Below are positions 40,645 to 51,128 of a stretch of 64,000 nt of DNA, piece by piece. Origin of the DNA: Haloplasma contractile (GTDB taxonomy: Bacteria > Bacillota_I > Bacilli_A > Haloplasmatales > Haloplasmataceae); the NCBI GenBank assembly GCA_016841945.1, contig JAENYC010000012.1, positions 1 through 64,000 of the forward strand, in the 5' to 3' direction. Position 1 is the first letter of the stretch; each line of letters opens with the position of its first letter. The position numbers and the translations under genes were made by a program. The notes beneath the pieces are model-generated. The model worked only from the letters and a program-made list of their open reading frames with translations, did no database searches and had not been told where the DNA came from.

Positions 40645-42336
40645 ATGAATCAAAAATTATTAAAACCTAATGAACTGGGTATTTTAGCACTTGGCGGACT
40701 TGGAGAAATAGGGAAAAATACCTATTGTTTTCAATATAACGATGAAATTATCATTATAGATGCAGGTATTAAATTTCCTGAAAGTTATTTACTTGGTATA
40801 GATTATGTGATACCTGATTATCAATATTTAATCGATAATCAAGATAAAATTAAAGGTTTATTCATTACTCATGGACATGAAGACCATATCGGAGGTATTC
40901 CCTTTTTACTAAAGCAAGTTAAAGTTCCAAAAATATATGCGGGTAAACTTGCTATGGGAATGATTAAAAATAAACTAGATGAACACAGATTATCTAAGGC
41001 TACTGATTTAATCATTTATAAAGATTTAGATGTTTTTACATTTAAATATATGAAAATTTCATTTTTTAGAACGAATCATTCAATTCCTGATTCATTTGGT
41101 ATCGCTATAGAAACACCAGTCGGTACCATCTGTCATACTGGTGATTTTAAATTTGATTTTACGCCAATAGGACCCATCGCTGACTTCTCGAAAATGGCAA
41201 CCCTTGGTGAAAAAGGCGTTCTATGTTTATTATCAGATAGTACAAATAGTGAACTACCAGAATTTACAATGAGTGAACGACGTGTAGGCGAAAGCATTAA
41301 AGAAATATTTAGACGAATTACAGGACGGGTGATTGTCGCAACATTTGCCTCTAATATTCATAGGGTTCAACAAATTGTGGAAGCTAGTATTGCGAGCAAT
41401 CGTAAAATAGCTGTTTTTGGAAGAAGTATGGAATCCACATTAAAAGTAGGTTTAGAATTGGGCTATGTAAAGTGTGAAAAAGACACCTTCATCAATCGTG
41501 AGCAACTAAAAATAATGGATGAAAATCAAATCACCATATTATGTACTGGTTCTCAAGGTGAACCTCTCGCTGCATTATCTAGAATAGCTGAGGGAACTCA
41601 TCGACAAATCTCCATTATTCCTGGCGATACCGTTATTTTCTCATCATCTCCTATCCCTGGTAACGCAACGAGTATTGGAAATACTATCAACAAATTATTT
41701 AGAGCTGGTGCTGAAGTCATAACCCATAATCCATTAACTGACACCCATACTTCAGGACATGCAGGACAGGAAGAACTTAAACTAATGCTTCAACTGATAA
41801 AACCAAAATATTTTATGCCTGTACACGGTGAATATAGAATGCAAAAGATTCATGCTGAACTTGCACAACTTTGTGGAATTAAACCAGAAAACACCTATGT
41901 ATTAGATATAGGCCAAGTGTTAGCCTTCTCTAATAAAGGGGCAAGAATTGCAGGAGAAGTACAATCAGGCGCAATATTCATTGATGGTAGTGGTATTGGA
42001 GACATTGGCAATGTGGTCATACGAGATCGAAAAATATTATCTAATGATGGCTTATTAGTCGTTATCATAAATGTTGACCTAAGTACAAAAGAAGTCTTAA
42101 GAAAACCAATTATTATATCGCGTGGATTTATCTACTTAAAAGACTCTCAAGAACTAGTAAGAGAAATAGAAACTCAAACAACCGATTTCTTAAAAGGTAT
42201 TCTAAAAAGTAGAAAAAATATTGTTCAAATGAAAAATGAATTAACAGACTATCTCATGAGTCTAATTTATGATAAGATTCAGCGAAAACCTATGATTATT
42301 CCTGTCATAATGAATGTAAAACGACAAAGTGCTTAA
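40645..42336 (+). CDS. rnjA: Ribonuclease J
   Basis: RNase J, 563 residues, a 5'-3' exo- and endonuclease for mRNA decay and rRNA maturation. Metallo-beta-lactamase motif HGHEDH is at 76-81, followed by HTGDFKFDF; the beta-CASP part includes SDSTNSELPEFTMSE, ATFASNIHRVQQI and HTSGHAGQEEL; the C-terminal domain ends the protein. The length and the C-terminus favour J1 rather than J2, but only one paralogue is visible here, so the letter is inferred. It has its own promoter and terminator. Confidence 0.93.
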   Translation: MNQKLLKPNELGILALGGLGEIGKNTYCFQYNDEIIIIDAGIKFPESYLLGIDYVIPDYQYLIDNQDKIKGLFITHGHEDHIGGIPFLLKQVKVPKIYAGKLAMGMIKNKLDEHRLSKATDLIIYKDLDVFTFKYMKISFFRTNHSIPDSFGIAIETPVGTICHTGDFKFDFTPIGPIADFSKMATLGEKGVLCLLSDSTNSELPEFTMSERRVGESIKEIFRRITGRVIVATFASNIHRVQQIVEASIASNRKIAVFGRSMESTLKVGLELGYVKCEKDTFINREQLKIMDENQITILCTGSQGEPLAALSRIAEGTHRQISIIPGDTVIFSSSPIPGNATSIGNTINKLFRAGAEVITHNPLTDTHTSGHAGQEELKLMLQLIKPKYFMPVHGEYRMQKIHAELAQLCGIKPENTYVLDIGQVLAFSNKGARIAGEVQSGAIFIDGSGIGDIGNVVIRDRKILSNDGLLVVIINVDLSTKEVLRKPIIISRGFIYLKDSQELVREIETQTTDFLKGILKSRKNIVQMKNELTDYLMSLIYDKIQRKPMIIPVIMNVKRQSA

Positions 42337-42342
42337 AAGATG

Positions 42343-42371
42343 AAAACTGTAGAAAAAAATCTACAGTTTTT
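42343..42371. terminator. Bidirectional terminator between RNase J and metK
   Basis: AAAACTGTAG and CTACAGTTTT pair around an 8-nt loop, with T runs on both strands; metK ends 2 bp beyond. Confidence 0.8.
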
Positions 42372-42372
42372 A

Positions 42373-43569
42373 TTATGCTAAATATTTTTTTAACTCATCA
42401 ACTTTATCCAATCTTTCCCATGGTAAATCTAAATCATCTCGTCCAAAATGACCATATGCAGCAGTTTGCTTATATATAGGTCGACGTAAATCTAACATCT
42501 TAATAATACCAGCTGGTCTTAAATCAAAATGTTTTCTGATAATTTCAGTTATCTTTGTGTCTGATATTTTACCTGTATTAAAGGTATCCACTCGAATACT
42601 TGTTGGTTGTGCTACACCAATGGCATAAGACAGTTGTATTTCGCATTTATCTGCTAGTTTTGAAGCAACAATATTTTTTGCCACGTAACGAGCAGCATAT
42701 GATGCACTACGGTCTACTTTAGTATAATCCTTACCTGAAAAAGCACCACCACCATGTCTTGCATATCCCCCATAGGTATCCACAATAATTTTTCTACCCG
42801 TTAATCCTGAATCACCTGTTGGTCCCCCAATAACAAATCTCCCTGTTGGATTAATAAAATATTTCGTTTTATCATCAATTAATTCCTTTGGGATGACTTC
42901 TTCAATAACATATTTTTTTATATCCTTTTTAATTTGTTCTAAAGATACCTCTGGTGAATGCTGTGTTGATAGCACAACAGTATCAATTCTAATCGGTTTA
43001 TCCTCTTCATCGTATTCAACGGTTACTTGCGTTTTACCATCCGGTCTTAAATAAGGCAATGTTTTATTCTTCCGTACTTTGGCTAATCTTCTTGCTAATT
43101 GATGAGCTAATACTATTGGTAGAGGCATATATTCTTTTGTTTCATTAGTAGCATACCCAAACATAATGCCTTGATCACCAGCACCAATTGCTTCTATTTC
43201 ATCAAAACCCTCTTGTTTTTCACGACGTTCTAATGCTTCATTTACTCCTTGAGCAATATCTGGTGACTGTTCATCTAAGGTAACTAACACTGCACAATGT
43301 TCTGCATCAAATCCATATTTTGCACGATCATAACCAATATCTCGAATTGTTTCCCTCACAATTCTTTGTATATCAATATTAGTTCTCGTTGATATTTCTC
43401 CCATTACTAAAACTAATCCAGTTGTAACACTTGTTTCACAGGCGACACGCGCAGTTGGATCATCATTTAAAATAGCGTCCAATACAGCATCACTTATTTG
43501 ATCACATATTTTATCAGGATGTCCTTCTGTTACCGATTCTGAGGTAAATAATTTTCTTTCTTTACTCAT
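42373..43569 (-). CDS. metK: S-adenosylmethionine synthetase
   Basis: MetK, 398 residues, makes SAM from methionine and ATP. Signatures: [19 protein letters not shown] at the start, [12 protein letters not shown] (about 116-127), and [17 protein letters not shown] (P-loop-like, about 264-280). The C-terminus ends [17 protein letters not shown]. It is expressed from a consensus promoter through a SAM-I riboswitch, giving feedback by its own product. Confidence 0.97.
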   Translation of the reverse strand: MSKERKLFTSESVTEGHPDKICDQISDAVLDAILNDDPTARVACETSVTTGLVLVMGEISTRTNIDIQRIVRETIRDIGYDRAKYGFDAEHCAVLVTLDEQSPDIAQGVNEALERREKQEGFDEIEAIGAGDQGIMFGYATNETKEYMPLPIVLAHQLARRLAKVRKNKTLPYLRPDGKTQVTVEYDEEDKPIRIDTVVLSTQHSPEVSLEQIKKDIKKYVIEEVIPKELIDDKTKYFINPTGRFVIGGPTGDSGLTGRKIIVDTYGGYARHGGGAFSGKDYTKVDRSASYAARYVAKNIVASKLADKCEIQLSYAIGVAQPTSIRVDTFNTGKISDTKITEIIRKHFDLRPAGIIKMLDLRRPIYKQTAAYGHFGRDDLDLPWERLDKVDELKKYLA

Positions 43570-43632
43570 ATTGATTCCTCCTATATATTATTAGTTTTAA
43601 ATATATAATCCCTTATATTCATCTAAGAATTA

Positions 43633-43766
43633 AAAAATCCGCACAATAAGGCGGATTATTTTTTAATCTCCTTATTGATAAAGCTATTGCTTCCTAGAAC
43701 TAGCACCTTCCTTATGGGGTTGCTGCGATTTCATCGGGTTCTTTCCTCCATCGCTCTGAATAAGGT
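43633..43766 (-). promoter_or_regulatory. SAM-I (S-box) riboswitch of metK
   Basis: The minus strand reads CTTATTCAGAGCGATGGAGG, then AACCCGATGAAATCGCAGCAACC and AAGGTGCTA (split here as AACCCGATGAAATCGC and AGCAACC), the core of the S-box. P1 is CTTATT (43764-43759) with AATAAG (43676-43671). A terminator stem AATCCGCC/GTGCGGATTTTTTAA (about 43656-43633) follows; its loop carries a second CTTATT that can pair with AATAAG as the antiterminator. High SAM stops transcription. Confidence 0.95.
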
Positions 43767-43788
43767 CTATATAATTAAAGCATGTGTA

Positions 43789-43817
43789 ATTATATAATAG
43801 TTTCTAATATTTGTCAA
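43789..43817 (-). promoter_or_regulatory. Consensus sigma-A promoter of metK
   Basis: TTGACA, 17 bp, TATAAT on the minus strand: an exact match to consensus in both boxes and spacing. The riboswitch begins about 16 nt after the expected start of transcription. Confidence 0.9.
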
Positions 43818-43823
43818 ACATTA

Positions 43824-45062
43824 TTAATTATTTCTTGTTCTTTCATAAATGACTTCAAATTCAACATGATTATCAACAAATGTATTTAATACCTCATCAT
43901 CAAAGAAATGACTAAATTTATCCATCATCTCCTTCATCACTTTACCGTGAGGTAATGCTTTCTTATAACTTTGTTTATCTCTTAAAGTAACATATGTTTC
44001 ACACAATAAGACGATTTGATTTTCAATATTTGAATCTTCTGCTTTTATTTTTTTGAAATTTTCTGAAATAAACCATGATTCATATCGACTTCTTACCATA
44101 GCCTCAGATTTAATCCTAATTCTAGTACGTCTTAACAACATATTTCCGACTCCTAATTTATATCTGATTTTATGATAATCTTTTAAAATATTTTTCTTAT
44201 CATCTTCACTATAATTCAAATTAAAATCATTATTTACGCCAATTACAATTGAAAAATTAAACAATTGATCGCATTTTTCTTCATCAAATTTCAACAATAG
44301 CCCCAATCTTTTTGCCATTAATGCGACAACATATTCACTACTTAATTCATCATCATCGGTCGTTTGTGAAAAATCTTCAATTGTATCAAATACATCCCAA
44401 AGAACATTTTGAAATTCTTGTTCTAATTCCTCTCTTTTTTTCAATTCATTCTTTCTTTCCTTGTCCATGTATTCACTGAAAAAGACCATAGAAGTCATCA
44501 CAAAGATAAATAAAATTAAGAACATCGTATAAACTGAAATATCATGGGTTGCATTTTCTTGACTCGATATTAACGTCTTTCCTATCTCATTAATATGAAT
44601 AAAGGTAGCAACAGAAAAAATTAAGACATCTCCTAGGATAATCGCATGTCGATTCTGAAATAAGGCGATAATCACTAAAGCAATATAAATAAAGACATAG
44701 GTTTGTGGTGCTGGATATATGAAATATATACGCAAAGCAATGTAGCAAACAGATAATACTGCCAAATACATACCCATGACTTGCTTTTCATAATCTTTTT
44801 TCTGATTTGATACAAAGTATGCGATTAAAATATTGATAAATAGACTCGGCAATAATAAAGACAACGAACGAGGTAAACCAATTGATTGATAATACATGGT
44901 AACAAATATGGTAATAAGTATATTAGCAATCAATAATAACCTGTTTACAATAATATTTTTTCTACGCAATACTTCAGTAGAATTTAATATATCAAAACCA
45001 TCTACTTCTAATGTAAAAAACTTCATAATTTGTGAAAATAGGTTCATAATCAACTTATTCAT
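43824..45062 (-). CDS. Membrane protein with a degenerate HD-GYP domain
   Basis: 412 residues from ATG 45062 (weak site GGATGTGATAGAA; an in-frame GTG at 45077 is less likely). Residues about 40-205 hold six membrane helices; a short coiled coil (KERKNELKKREELEQEF) leads to a cytoplasmic domain. That domain follows the HD-GYP pattern: SSEYVVALMAKRLGLLLKF, then a reduced middle, then ETYVTLRDKQSYKKALPHG and FDDEVLNTFVDN. The HD dyad, the HHE motif and the GYP triplet are all absent, so c-di-GMP hydrolysis is not expected. It may bind a ligand or a partner. Confidence 0.6.
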   Translation of the reverse strand: MNKLIMNLFSQIMKFFTLEVDGFDILNSTEVLRRKNIIVNRLLLIANILITIFVTMYYQSIGLPRSLSLLLPSLFINILIAYFVSNQKKDYEKQVMGMYLAVLSVCYIALRIYFIYPAPQTYVFIYIALVIIALFQNRHAIILGDVLIFSVATFIHINEIGKTLISSQENATHDISVYTMFLILFIFVMTSMVFFSEYMDKERKNELKKREELEQEFQNVLWDVFDTIEDFSQTTDDDELSSEYVVALMAKRLGLLLKFDEEKCDQLFNFSIVIGVNNDFNLNYSEDDKKNILKDYHKIRYKLGVGNMLLRRTRIRIKSEAMVRSRYESWFISENFKKIKAEDSNIENQIVLLCETYVTLRDKQSYKKALPHGKVMKEMMDKFSHFFDDEVLNTFVDNHVEFEVIYERTRNN

Positions 45063-45168
45063 TTCTATCACATCCACTGCATAATTTATTTTATTTTATC
45101 ATATATAGTTCATGATGAAAATAACAAACACATAATATCCTATTAAAAAATCTATTTCATTGAATCAG

Positions 45169-46806
45169 TTAATCAAAAATCTGTTTATCTAGTTCTGGTA
45201 CCTCATATAAATCATCATTTAAATTTATTTCCCTACTATCTATATAGTCACTCATATTTAAAAACACATCATTCACAAAGTCATATTTTGTTGAAGTTAG
45301 TCCCTCTGGTAATTCAATACCCATTGTACTATCATCAATCATATGGAGATACCCCCCTATATCATAATCATAATCATCAACTGAAATTCGACTAGCTAAA
45401 ATTTCCTTCATCTCAATAAGTTTATCTTCTTCATAAGTGCCCTGTTGACTTTCTGCATCTAAGATAATGGTATCGTCTTGATATAATTCATAAGTTTTGG
45501 GATACATTGAATTTGTTAAGGCAATTTTTGTCCAACCACTCAAGTCGTTTAAGTTCCAAATAAAGCCCACATAATCATAAGGTTTTGTCCCTAAATATTG
45601 ATCAAATTCGTCATATAGAGGTAAATTTAATGAAACATCTCCCCCTATAAAAAGCAATTGATGATTCTCATCATAGATAAAAACGCTTATAACACGCTGT
45701 GCTGGTATATTTTCACCATAAAAATCTTCGTCAGATGCGGACCCATCCATATATAAAATAGAACCACTTTCATCAGCTGTTAAATAATATTTTACTGTTA
45801 AGGTATCAAAGAGATTTGATATAATATGATAACAAACATCAATCCCATCTTTTTGCTTTGTTAAAACAAATGATGACTGATGATATATAGATTCATCAAT
45901 ATCAGGTATTTCAATCCCACCTAAATGATTATTTACTAAATCAATTTTTATAGAAGAGAAAACATTTGAATTTACAATCACTTGTTTATTATCTATTGCT
46001 TTTACTGAATAACCTATTTCATAATTCATTTCACCAGTATCATTTTTTTCTGAGTCTGTCACACTCCCCTCAAGAGACAAATCACACGTCAAGTAAAAAT
46101 TAATCTCTAACGTGATATCATTATCATTAGACATTGAGATTTTTACATCTAAAAAAAGTCCAATTTCTCCAGAAAAAATCCCCATACTATCCTGATATTC
46201 ATAGTCATTCACTGTTGACATCAAGATATTTGAAACTTTACCTTCTTTGGTATATTTCGCTTTGACATCATTGAATGTGATAGTTTCACCTGTATTTAAA
46301 GGATCATCTATTCCTGTAAACTCAATCTCTGGTATGACGATTTCAGTATTATCAAACTCTATCATTCCATATTCTTCAAATTGAGAATTCATTTCTTCAA
46401 TAATTTGAAGCATATATTGAACAGCCGCAATATTAACATACACAATTTCTGTCGGTCCAATCGTATTGACTGATTGTTGTAGTTGTTCAAAAGTTAAATG
46501 AGTTAAATTACTTGGTATCATTTCTTCAGGCGTATTAACATCAATCATTGGTAATTTTGGAATATGCTCTTCATACTCACCATTTATTACATCTGTTACT
46601 AATTCCATAATATTTATGTCTTCATATTTATCAACAACAGCTTGTTGATATAAGCTACTTGGTAATAAATCATAATAAGATTGGTTATAAACAACAGTTA
46701 AATCTTCATAATTGACATCTTTATATGATTGTCTATTAAATAAATGACAGCCTGAAAGTATCACTGTCATCAATAACAATAAAAATGGTAATATTAATTT
46801 TTTCAT
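45169..46806 (-). CDS. Large lipoprotein of unknown function
   Basis: 545 residues. The signal peptide ends in a lipobox, VILSGC, with Cys20 as the lipidation site. The mature part is acidic and beta-rich, with no recognised domain; it contains repeated 'IEIPDI/IVIPEIEF' strands and long Asp/Glu/Tyr stretches. The C-terminal part (about 420-545) has an SSXP-poor, charged region ending LDKQIFD. It follows the HD-GYP-like gene on the same strand at 91 bp and diverges from the FtsX permease gene. No homologue is recognised; a surface ligand-binding role is a guess. Confidence 0.6.
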   Translation of the reverse strand: MKKLILPFLLLLMTVILSGCHLFNRQSYKDVNYEDLTVVYNQSYYDLLPSSLYQQAVVDKYEDINIMELVTDVINGEYEEHIPKLPMIDVNTPEEMIPSNLTHLTFEQLQQSVNTIGPTEIVYVNIAAVQYMLQIIEEMNSQFEEYGMIEFDNTEIVIPEIEFTGIDDPLNTGETITFNDVKAKYTKEGKVSNILMSTVNDYEYQDSMGIFSGEIGLFLDVKISMSNDNDITLEINFYLTCDLSLEGSVTDSEKNDTGEMNYEIGYSVKAIDNKQVIVNSNVFSSIKIDLVNNHLGGIEIPDIDESIYHQSSFVLTKQKDGIDVCYHIISNLFDTLTVKYYLTADESGSILYMDGSASDEDFYGENIPAQRVISVFIYDENHQLLFIGGDVSLNLPLYDEFDQYLGTKPYDYVGFIWNLNDLSGWTKIALTNSMYPKTYELYQDDTIILDAESQQGTYEEDKLIEMKEILASRISVDDYDYDIGGYLHMIDDSTMGIELPEGLTSTKYDFVNDVFLNMSDYIDSREINLNDDLYEVPELDKQIFD

Positions 46807-46952
46807 ATGTTACCTACCTTGAAAAGTTTTTACTAATTGAGTATATGAAAATTATAACAAATTTGATTATAAAAACAAAGTATTTATTTATCTATTTTAA
46901 AATATAAAATATTATGATACTATTACAGTATCATAAGGATTGAGGTTACATT

Positions 46953-49826
46953 ATGCTAAAGAAATGGTTGAGTTATAAAAAAGATTTATTCTTATATATA
47001 TTAATAGCTAGTCTCATCATAATATCTTCCTTTTTATTTGTATCACTTCGTGTTACATCTTTTTCACTTGACCATCATTATGAAACATATTCTAAAAAAT
47101 ATCATAAAAATGACTTTATTATAGTACCCGCTTATCATAAATTAGATCAACTCATTGAAACCGTAACTTTTTATGAATTTGAAACCTATCAGGAAGCCTA
47201 TGCAAATACACCTTATGCACTCATATATGATAATATTAAAAATATAGAGAACAATCCCTATCTCTCGCCCGAAGAAGTTAAATTCATCAATCAATATATA
47301 ACTGAGGATTTTATTCAACGGATTAAAAACTCAACTAAACCTTCTTTAGTTATTTATCAACCAATCAGACAATTAATCTATGATAATTTAGATCTAAATC
47401 TTCCTGATTATTATCGCAATAAGGTAGCGGAAACACAAGCTAAATACTACACAAAATTATTATTTCTCCTAACTTTAAATGAAACTAATTATTTAAAATT
47501 TATAGAGTACACACTTGATCAACGTCTACTTGCAAAAGATGAAAACAATGAATATTTAGATAGTACTTATGCTAAAAAATATGATTTAACCATCGAGAAA
47601 AAAATAGTTAAAAAAGAAACAATTCATTTAGATAATAAACAAGTCGATCTTTTCTTAACTAGTAAACAAAAAGTATTCAATCACCCCTACGTTATTAAAT
47701 CATTAGATCATCATTCTAAGTTGAAATTAGACCATCAAGAGATTGCTATCTTTCAAGAATTTGCTGAATTTAATCATCTTAAGTTAGGCGATTTCATTTT
47801 CATTCATAATAAAAAATATAAGGTTAAAGCATTTATTTATACCCCAGATACCATACATCCAATTCTTACAAACAATGAATTCAATTATGAACTAGATAAA
47901 GATACACTAGTCCTCATGAATGAAGATGATTTTTCAACTATTGAAACGAATGACTTCTATTCAATTACATATACAGCTAAATTTAATCAAGAAGGTAATA
48001 GTGAAAAACAGTTACTTCAATTACAGAATCAATTTAAAGAAGATAATCTTTTATTAAACGCTAGGCTTGGTATTAGTGATGAAGTCATACAAGTAAATAT
48101 ATATAATTTTAACCTATTATCATACGTCCTTTCTTTTTCTATTTTAATCATTTCAATAGTCTTTATGGCTATTTTACTCATTCGAAAAGTCAATCAACAA
48201 CAAAGACAAATCGGTCTATTAAAGGCATTAGGATATAAAAAAAGTGAAATAATGCGTCCCTACATCACACATTTTTTTATCTTAGTGTTTATTTCAATCA
48301 TACTAGGATTTATCCTTGGATTATTAGGAAGTAAGTTATTATTATTGACATTATATAAAATATTCTTATTACCTTATTCAGATATTAAATTTAATATAAG
48401 TATAATGGTGGGGATTTTAATCCCTCTCATGACAACAACGCTTGTAAATGTTTTTATTATGAACAAAAAACTCAGTAAAAAAAGTATACAATTATTAAAT
48501 GAAACGGATACAATATATATCAAACCAAATAAATATTCCCTACAATTAAAAATTACTTTCTTTATTATCATCACAACTATTTTATCTACCCTGATGAGTT
48601 TTATAATAACAAAAGAAGAAGAATTATTATTTATATTAATTGGCTTTCTTCTCATTTATATCCTATATTATTTTTCACAAAAACAAACCTTTACAAGAAA
48701 AGTCTCAAGGAAAATGAGTCAAAGAAATATCAAAAAAATCTTAAGTTTCAATATCACTCTATTCTTAACGACGCTTTTGATACTATTTGTTTTTCACATT
48801 AAGAATGTTTTTGTAGATTTATATCGTTCAGTAGAAAATAATTATACTTATTCTACCTATATAAAATACCCAAACTTTATCAATCTAACTTTAGAAGATT
48901 TACAGCAATGTGAACATTGTGAAGGTACTGTACTCTATAAATTTGAATTACATAAAGCAAATAATCGTAATATAAACGAAGAAGTATTTTTTGGTGGTTA
49001 CAAAGATAATACACCCTCTATGTTAAAATTTATAGATACTCATTTACTACAAGATAATCAAGTTCTCATATCAAAACCTTTACAAGATAAATATCATTTA
49101 GAAGTGAATGATACTTTAAGTATTGTTACAAATATAATTAGTGACAAACCTCATAATACTACACCTTGTCTTTTTGATAATGAAAAGCGTTGTGAAATTG
49201 ATACGGTAAAAATAGTAGGTATTTGTGATAATTATATTGCACTTGTTATTTATGGAAATATTTCATTATTAAATGAGTGGTATTATGGAGATAGGGAACA
49301 TCAATCACACATTAATGTTATTTATACTTCTAATCTAGCAAATACAGATGATTTTGTTTATACAGATAATATTTTAACCACCTATCAAATAGATGATATA
49401 TTTGCTGAACTAGATTTTTTACTCTATACACTAGTATTAATCACTAATTTATCCTTCATATTCATCACCATCATCAGCATCATTATGACGTTAATCATTA
49501 TGGAAATAACCGTAAAAGACAATGAAATACAAATTGCTCAATTAAAAGCTTTAGGCTATCACAATAAAGAAATAAAAACGATATTGTTAAATCAATATAG
49601 TCCCTATGTTTTATTAATATTTATTTTCACTTTACCCCTGTCTTATTATGCAAGTTATGCCTTATTTAGATATATTGGTTTATCAATGAACAAAACCTTA
49701 TTGGTACATATTCATTATATGAATATTATCATCAGTTTTATATTAATATTAATGATTTATACCATCTCCTCATATTTAGCCTTTATAAGAATTAAAAAAA
49801 TATCTTTAGCAAGTTGGTTAAAATAA
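46953..49826 (+). CDS. FtsX-type ABC permease without an ATPase partner
   Basis: 957 residues, MacB/LolE-like. One helix at about 17-37 is followed by a large extracellular domain (about 40-385), then FtsX core helices (about 388-410, 435-465, 485-505) with the hallmark RKVNQQQRQIGLLKALGY. A second extracellular part (about 640-815) precedes a second FtsX core with KDNEIQIAQLKALGYHNKEI and three more helices. It is thus a ten-helix permease of the type that moves lipoproteins or peptides, or drives cell-wall hydrolases. No ABC ATPase gene is in the window, so its partner must lie elsewhere. Confidence 0.8.
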   Translation: MLKKWLSYKKDLFLYILIASLIIISSFLFVSLRVTSFSLDHHYETYSKKYHKNDFIIVPAYHKLDQLIETVTFYEFETYQEAYANTPYALIYDNIKNIENNPYLSPEEVKFINQYITEDFIQRIKNSTKPSLVIYQPIRQLIYDNLDLNLPDYYRNKVAETQAKYYTKLLFLLTLNETNYLKFIEYTLDQRLLAKDENNEYLDSTYAKKYDLTIEKKIVKKETIHLDNKQVDLFLTSKQKVFNHPYVIKSLDHHSKLKLDHQEIAIFQEFAEFNHLKLGDFIFIHNKKYKVKAFIYTPDTIHPILTNNEFNYELDKDTLVLMNEDDFSTIETNDFYSITYTAKFNQEGNSEKQLLQLQNQFKEDNLLLNARLGISDEVIQVNIYNFNLLSYVLSFSILIISIVFMAILLIRKVNQQQRQIGLLKALGYKKSEIMRPYITHFFILVFISIILGFILGLLGSKLLLLTLYKIFLLPYSDIKFNISIMVGILIPLMTTTLVNVFIMNKKLSKKSIQLLNETDTIYIKPNKYSLQLKITFFIIITTILSTLMSFIITKEEELLFILIGFLLIYILYYFSQKQTFTRKVSRKMSQRNIKKILSFNITLFLTTLLILFVFHIKNVFVDLYRSVENNYTYSTYIKYPNFINLTLEDLQQCEHCEGTVLYKFELHKANNRNINEEVFFGGYKDNTPSMLKFIDTHLLQDNQVLISKPLQDKYHLEVNDTLSIVTNIISDKPHNTTPCLFDNEKRCEIDTVKIVGICDNYIALVIYGNISLLNEWYYGDREHQSHINVIYTSNLANTDDFVYTDNILTTYQIDDIFAELDFLLYTLVLITNLSFIFITIISIIMTLIIMEITVKDNEIQIAQLKALGYHNKEIKTILLNQYSPYVLLIFIFTLPLSYYASYALFRYIGLSMNKTLLVHIHYMNIIISFILILMIYTISSYLAFIRIKKISLASWLK

Positions 49827-49827
49827 A

Positions 49828-49862
49828 AAGAAATACTCAATTACCAAAGCGTATTTCTTTTT
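49828..49862. terminator. Bidirectional terminator between the FtsX gene and proS
   Basis: AAAAGAAATAC and GTATTTCTTTT pair around a 13-nt loop, with U tails for both directions; proS ends 8 bp beyond. Confidence 0.7.
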
Positions 49863-49869
49863 ATTTTGT

Positions 49870-51120
49870 TTAATAATTTTGTTTAATATAATTAATAATT
49901 CCCTCGATTTTTACTTCTTGTTTCTCTTTTTGATGACGGAACTTAACTTCTACAAAACCATTATTTATATTTTTACCAATGGTAATTCTGAGTGGTATAC
50001 CAATTAAATCAGACTCAATAAATTTAACGCCTGGGCGCTCATTTCTATCATCTACCAATACATCTAAATCCAATTTTGATAATGCTTGCTCTAGATGGTT
50101 TGATAGTGATAGTTGATCCTTATCTTTTGGATTGATTAAAATAATATGAATATCAAATGGAGCAATTGATTTTGGCCATATTATACCTGATACATCATTG
50201 TTTTGTTCGATAACTGCCATTAGTACACGGCTAACGCCTAATCCATAACAACCCATTAAAATATCTTCACGATTACCATCTTCATTTGTAAACTGTGCTT
50301 TCATCGCATTTGAATACTTTGTACCTAATTTAAAGACATGTCCAACTTCAATTCCTTTTGCGTGTAAAATTGTTCCTATTCCATCTGGACTTGGTTCACC
50401 TTCTTTAAGGTTATGTACTTCAATATTTGATGCAAAATCTGATGTGTCTGAATAAACAATGGTATCTTCTCCAATGTCAGTTAGGGCCATGAATTCACAC
50501 GATTCACTTCCACCAATATTGCCGCTATCAGCCTCAACCGCTCTAAATTTTAATCCACATTTTGTAAAGATATTAGAATAAATTTGGCGAAAATCTTCAT
50601 AAGCTTCATTTAATGATAACTCATTACTATGAAAAGAATAAGCATCTTTCATAATAAATTCTCTACCACGCATTAAACCAAAACGTGGGCGTAATTCATC
50701 ACGAAATTTAGTTTGTATTTGGTATAAAGAAATAGGTAATTTTTTATAACTATTCAAAACATCTCTTACAATATAAGTAATAATCTCTTCATGGGTAGGT
50801 CCTAAAGCAAAATCTCTATCATGACGGTCCTTCATTCTCATGAGCGTATCACCATATTGATTCCATCTACCTGATTCCAACCACAATTCAGAAGGTTGAA
50901 GTGCAGGCATTAATAGTTCAGCGCAACCAATTGTATCTAATTCTTTACGTATGATTTTTTCTACTTTTCTTAAAGAGCGTAGAGCCAGAGGCAAGTAGGA
51001 GTAAATACCTGCAGCGACTTGTTTTATATAACCCGCTCGAAGCATCAATTTATGAGAGTTGATTTCTGCCTCTTTTGGATCATCTCTTAAAGTTGGTATA
51101 AATAATATACTTTGTTTCAT
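49870..51120 (-). CDS. proS: Prolyl-tRNA synthetase lacking the INS editing domain
   Basis: 416 residues from ATG 51120 (AGAGGATAGTGATAGAA upstream; GTG 51129 touches the rseP stop). It is a class II bacterial-type ProRS: motif 1 in [19 protein letters not shown], motif 2 in [20 protein letters not shown], motif 3 in [17 protein letters not shown], then the anticodon domain. Bacterial ProRSs normally carry about 180 extra residues (INS domain, Ala-tRNA-Pro editing) between motifs 2 and 3. Here SDFASNIE (about 227-234) runs directly into [11 protein letters not shown] and [15 protein letters not shown]. The reading frame is intact, so the deletion is clean, not a decay. Confidence 0.95.
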   Translation of the reverse strand: MKQSILFIPTLRDDPKEAEINSHKLMLRAGYIKQVAAGIYSYLPLALRSLRKVEKIIRKELDTIGCAELLMPALQPSELWLESGRWNQYGDTLMRMKDRHDRDFALGPTHEEIITYIVRDVLNSYKKLPISLYQIQTKFRDELRPRFGLMRGREFIMKDAYSFHSNELSLNEAYEDFRQIYSNIFTKCGLKFRAVEADSGNIGGSESCEFMALTDIGEDTIVYSDTSDFASNIEVHNLKEGEPSPDGIGTILHAKGIEVGHVFKLGTKYSNAMKAQFTNEDGNREDILMGCYGLGVSRVLMAVIEQNNDVSGIIWPKSIAPFDIHIILINPKDKDQLSLSNHLEQALSKLDLDVLVDDRNERPGVKFIESDLIGIPLRITIGKNINNGFVEVKFRHQKEKQEVKIEGIINYIKQNY

Positions 51121-51128
51121 TTCTATCA

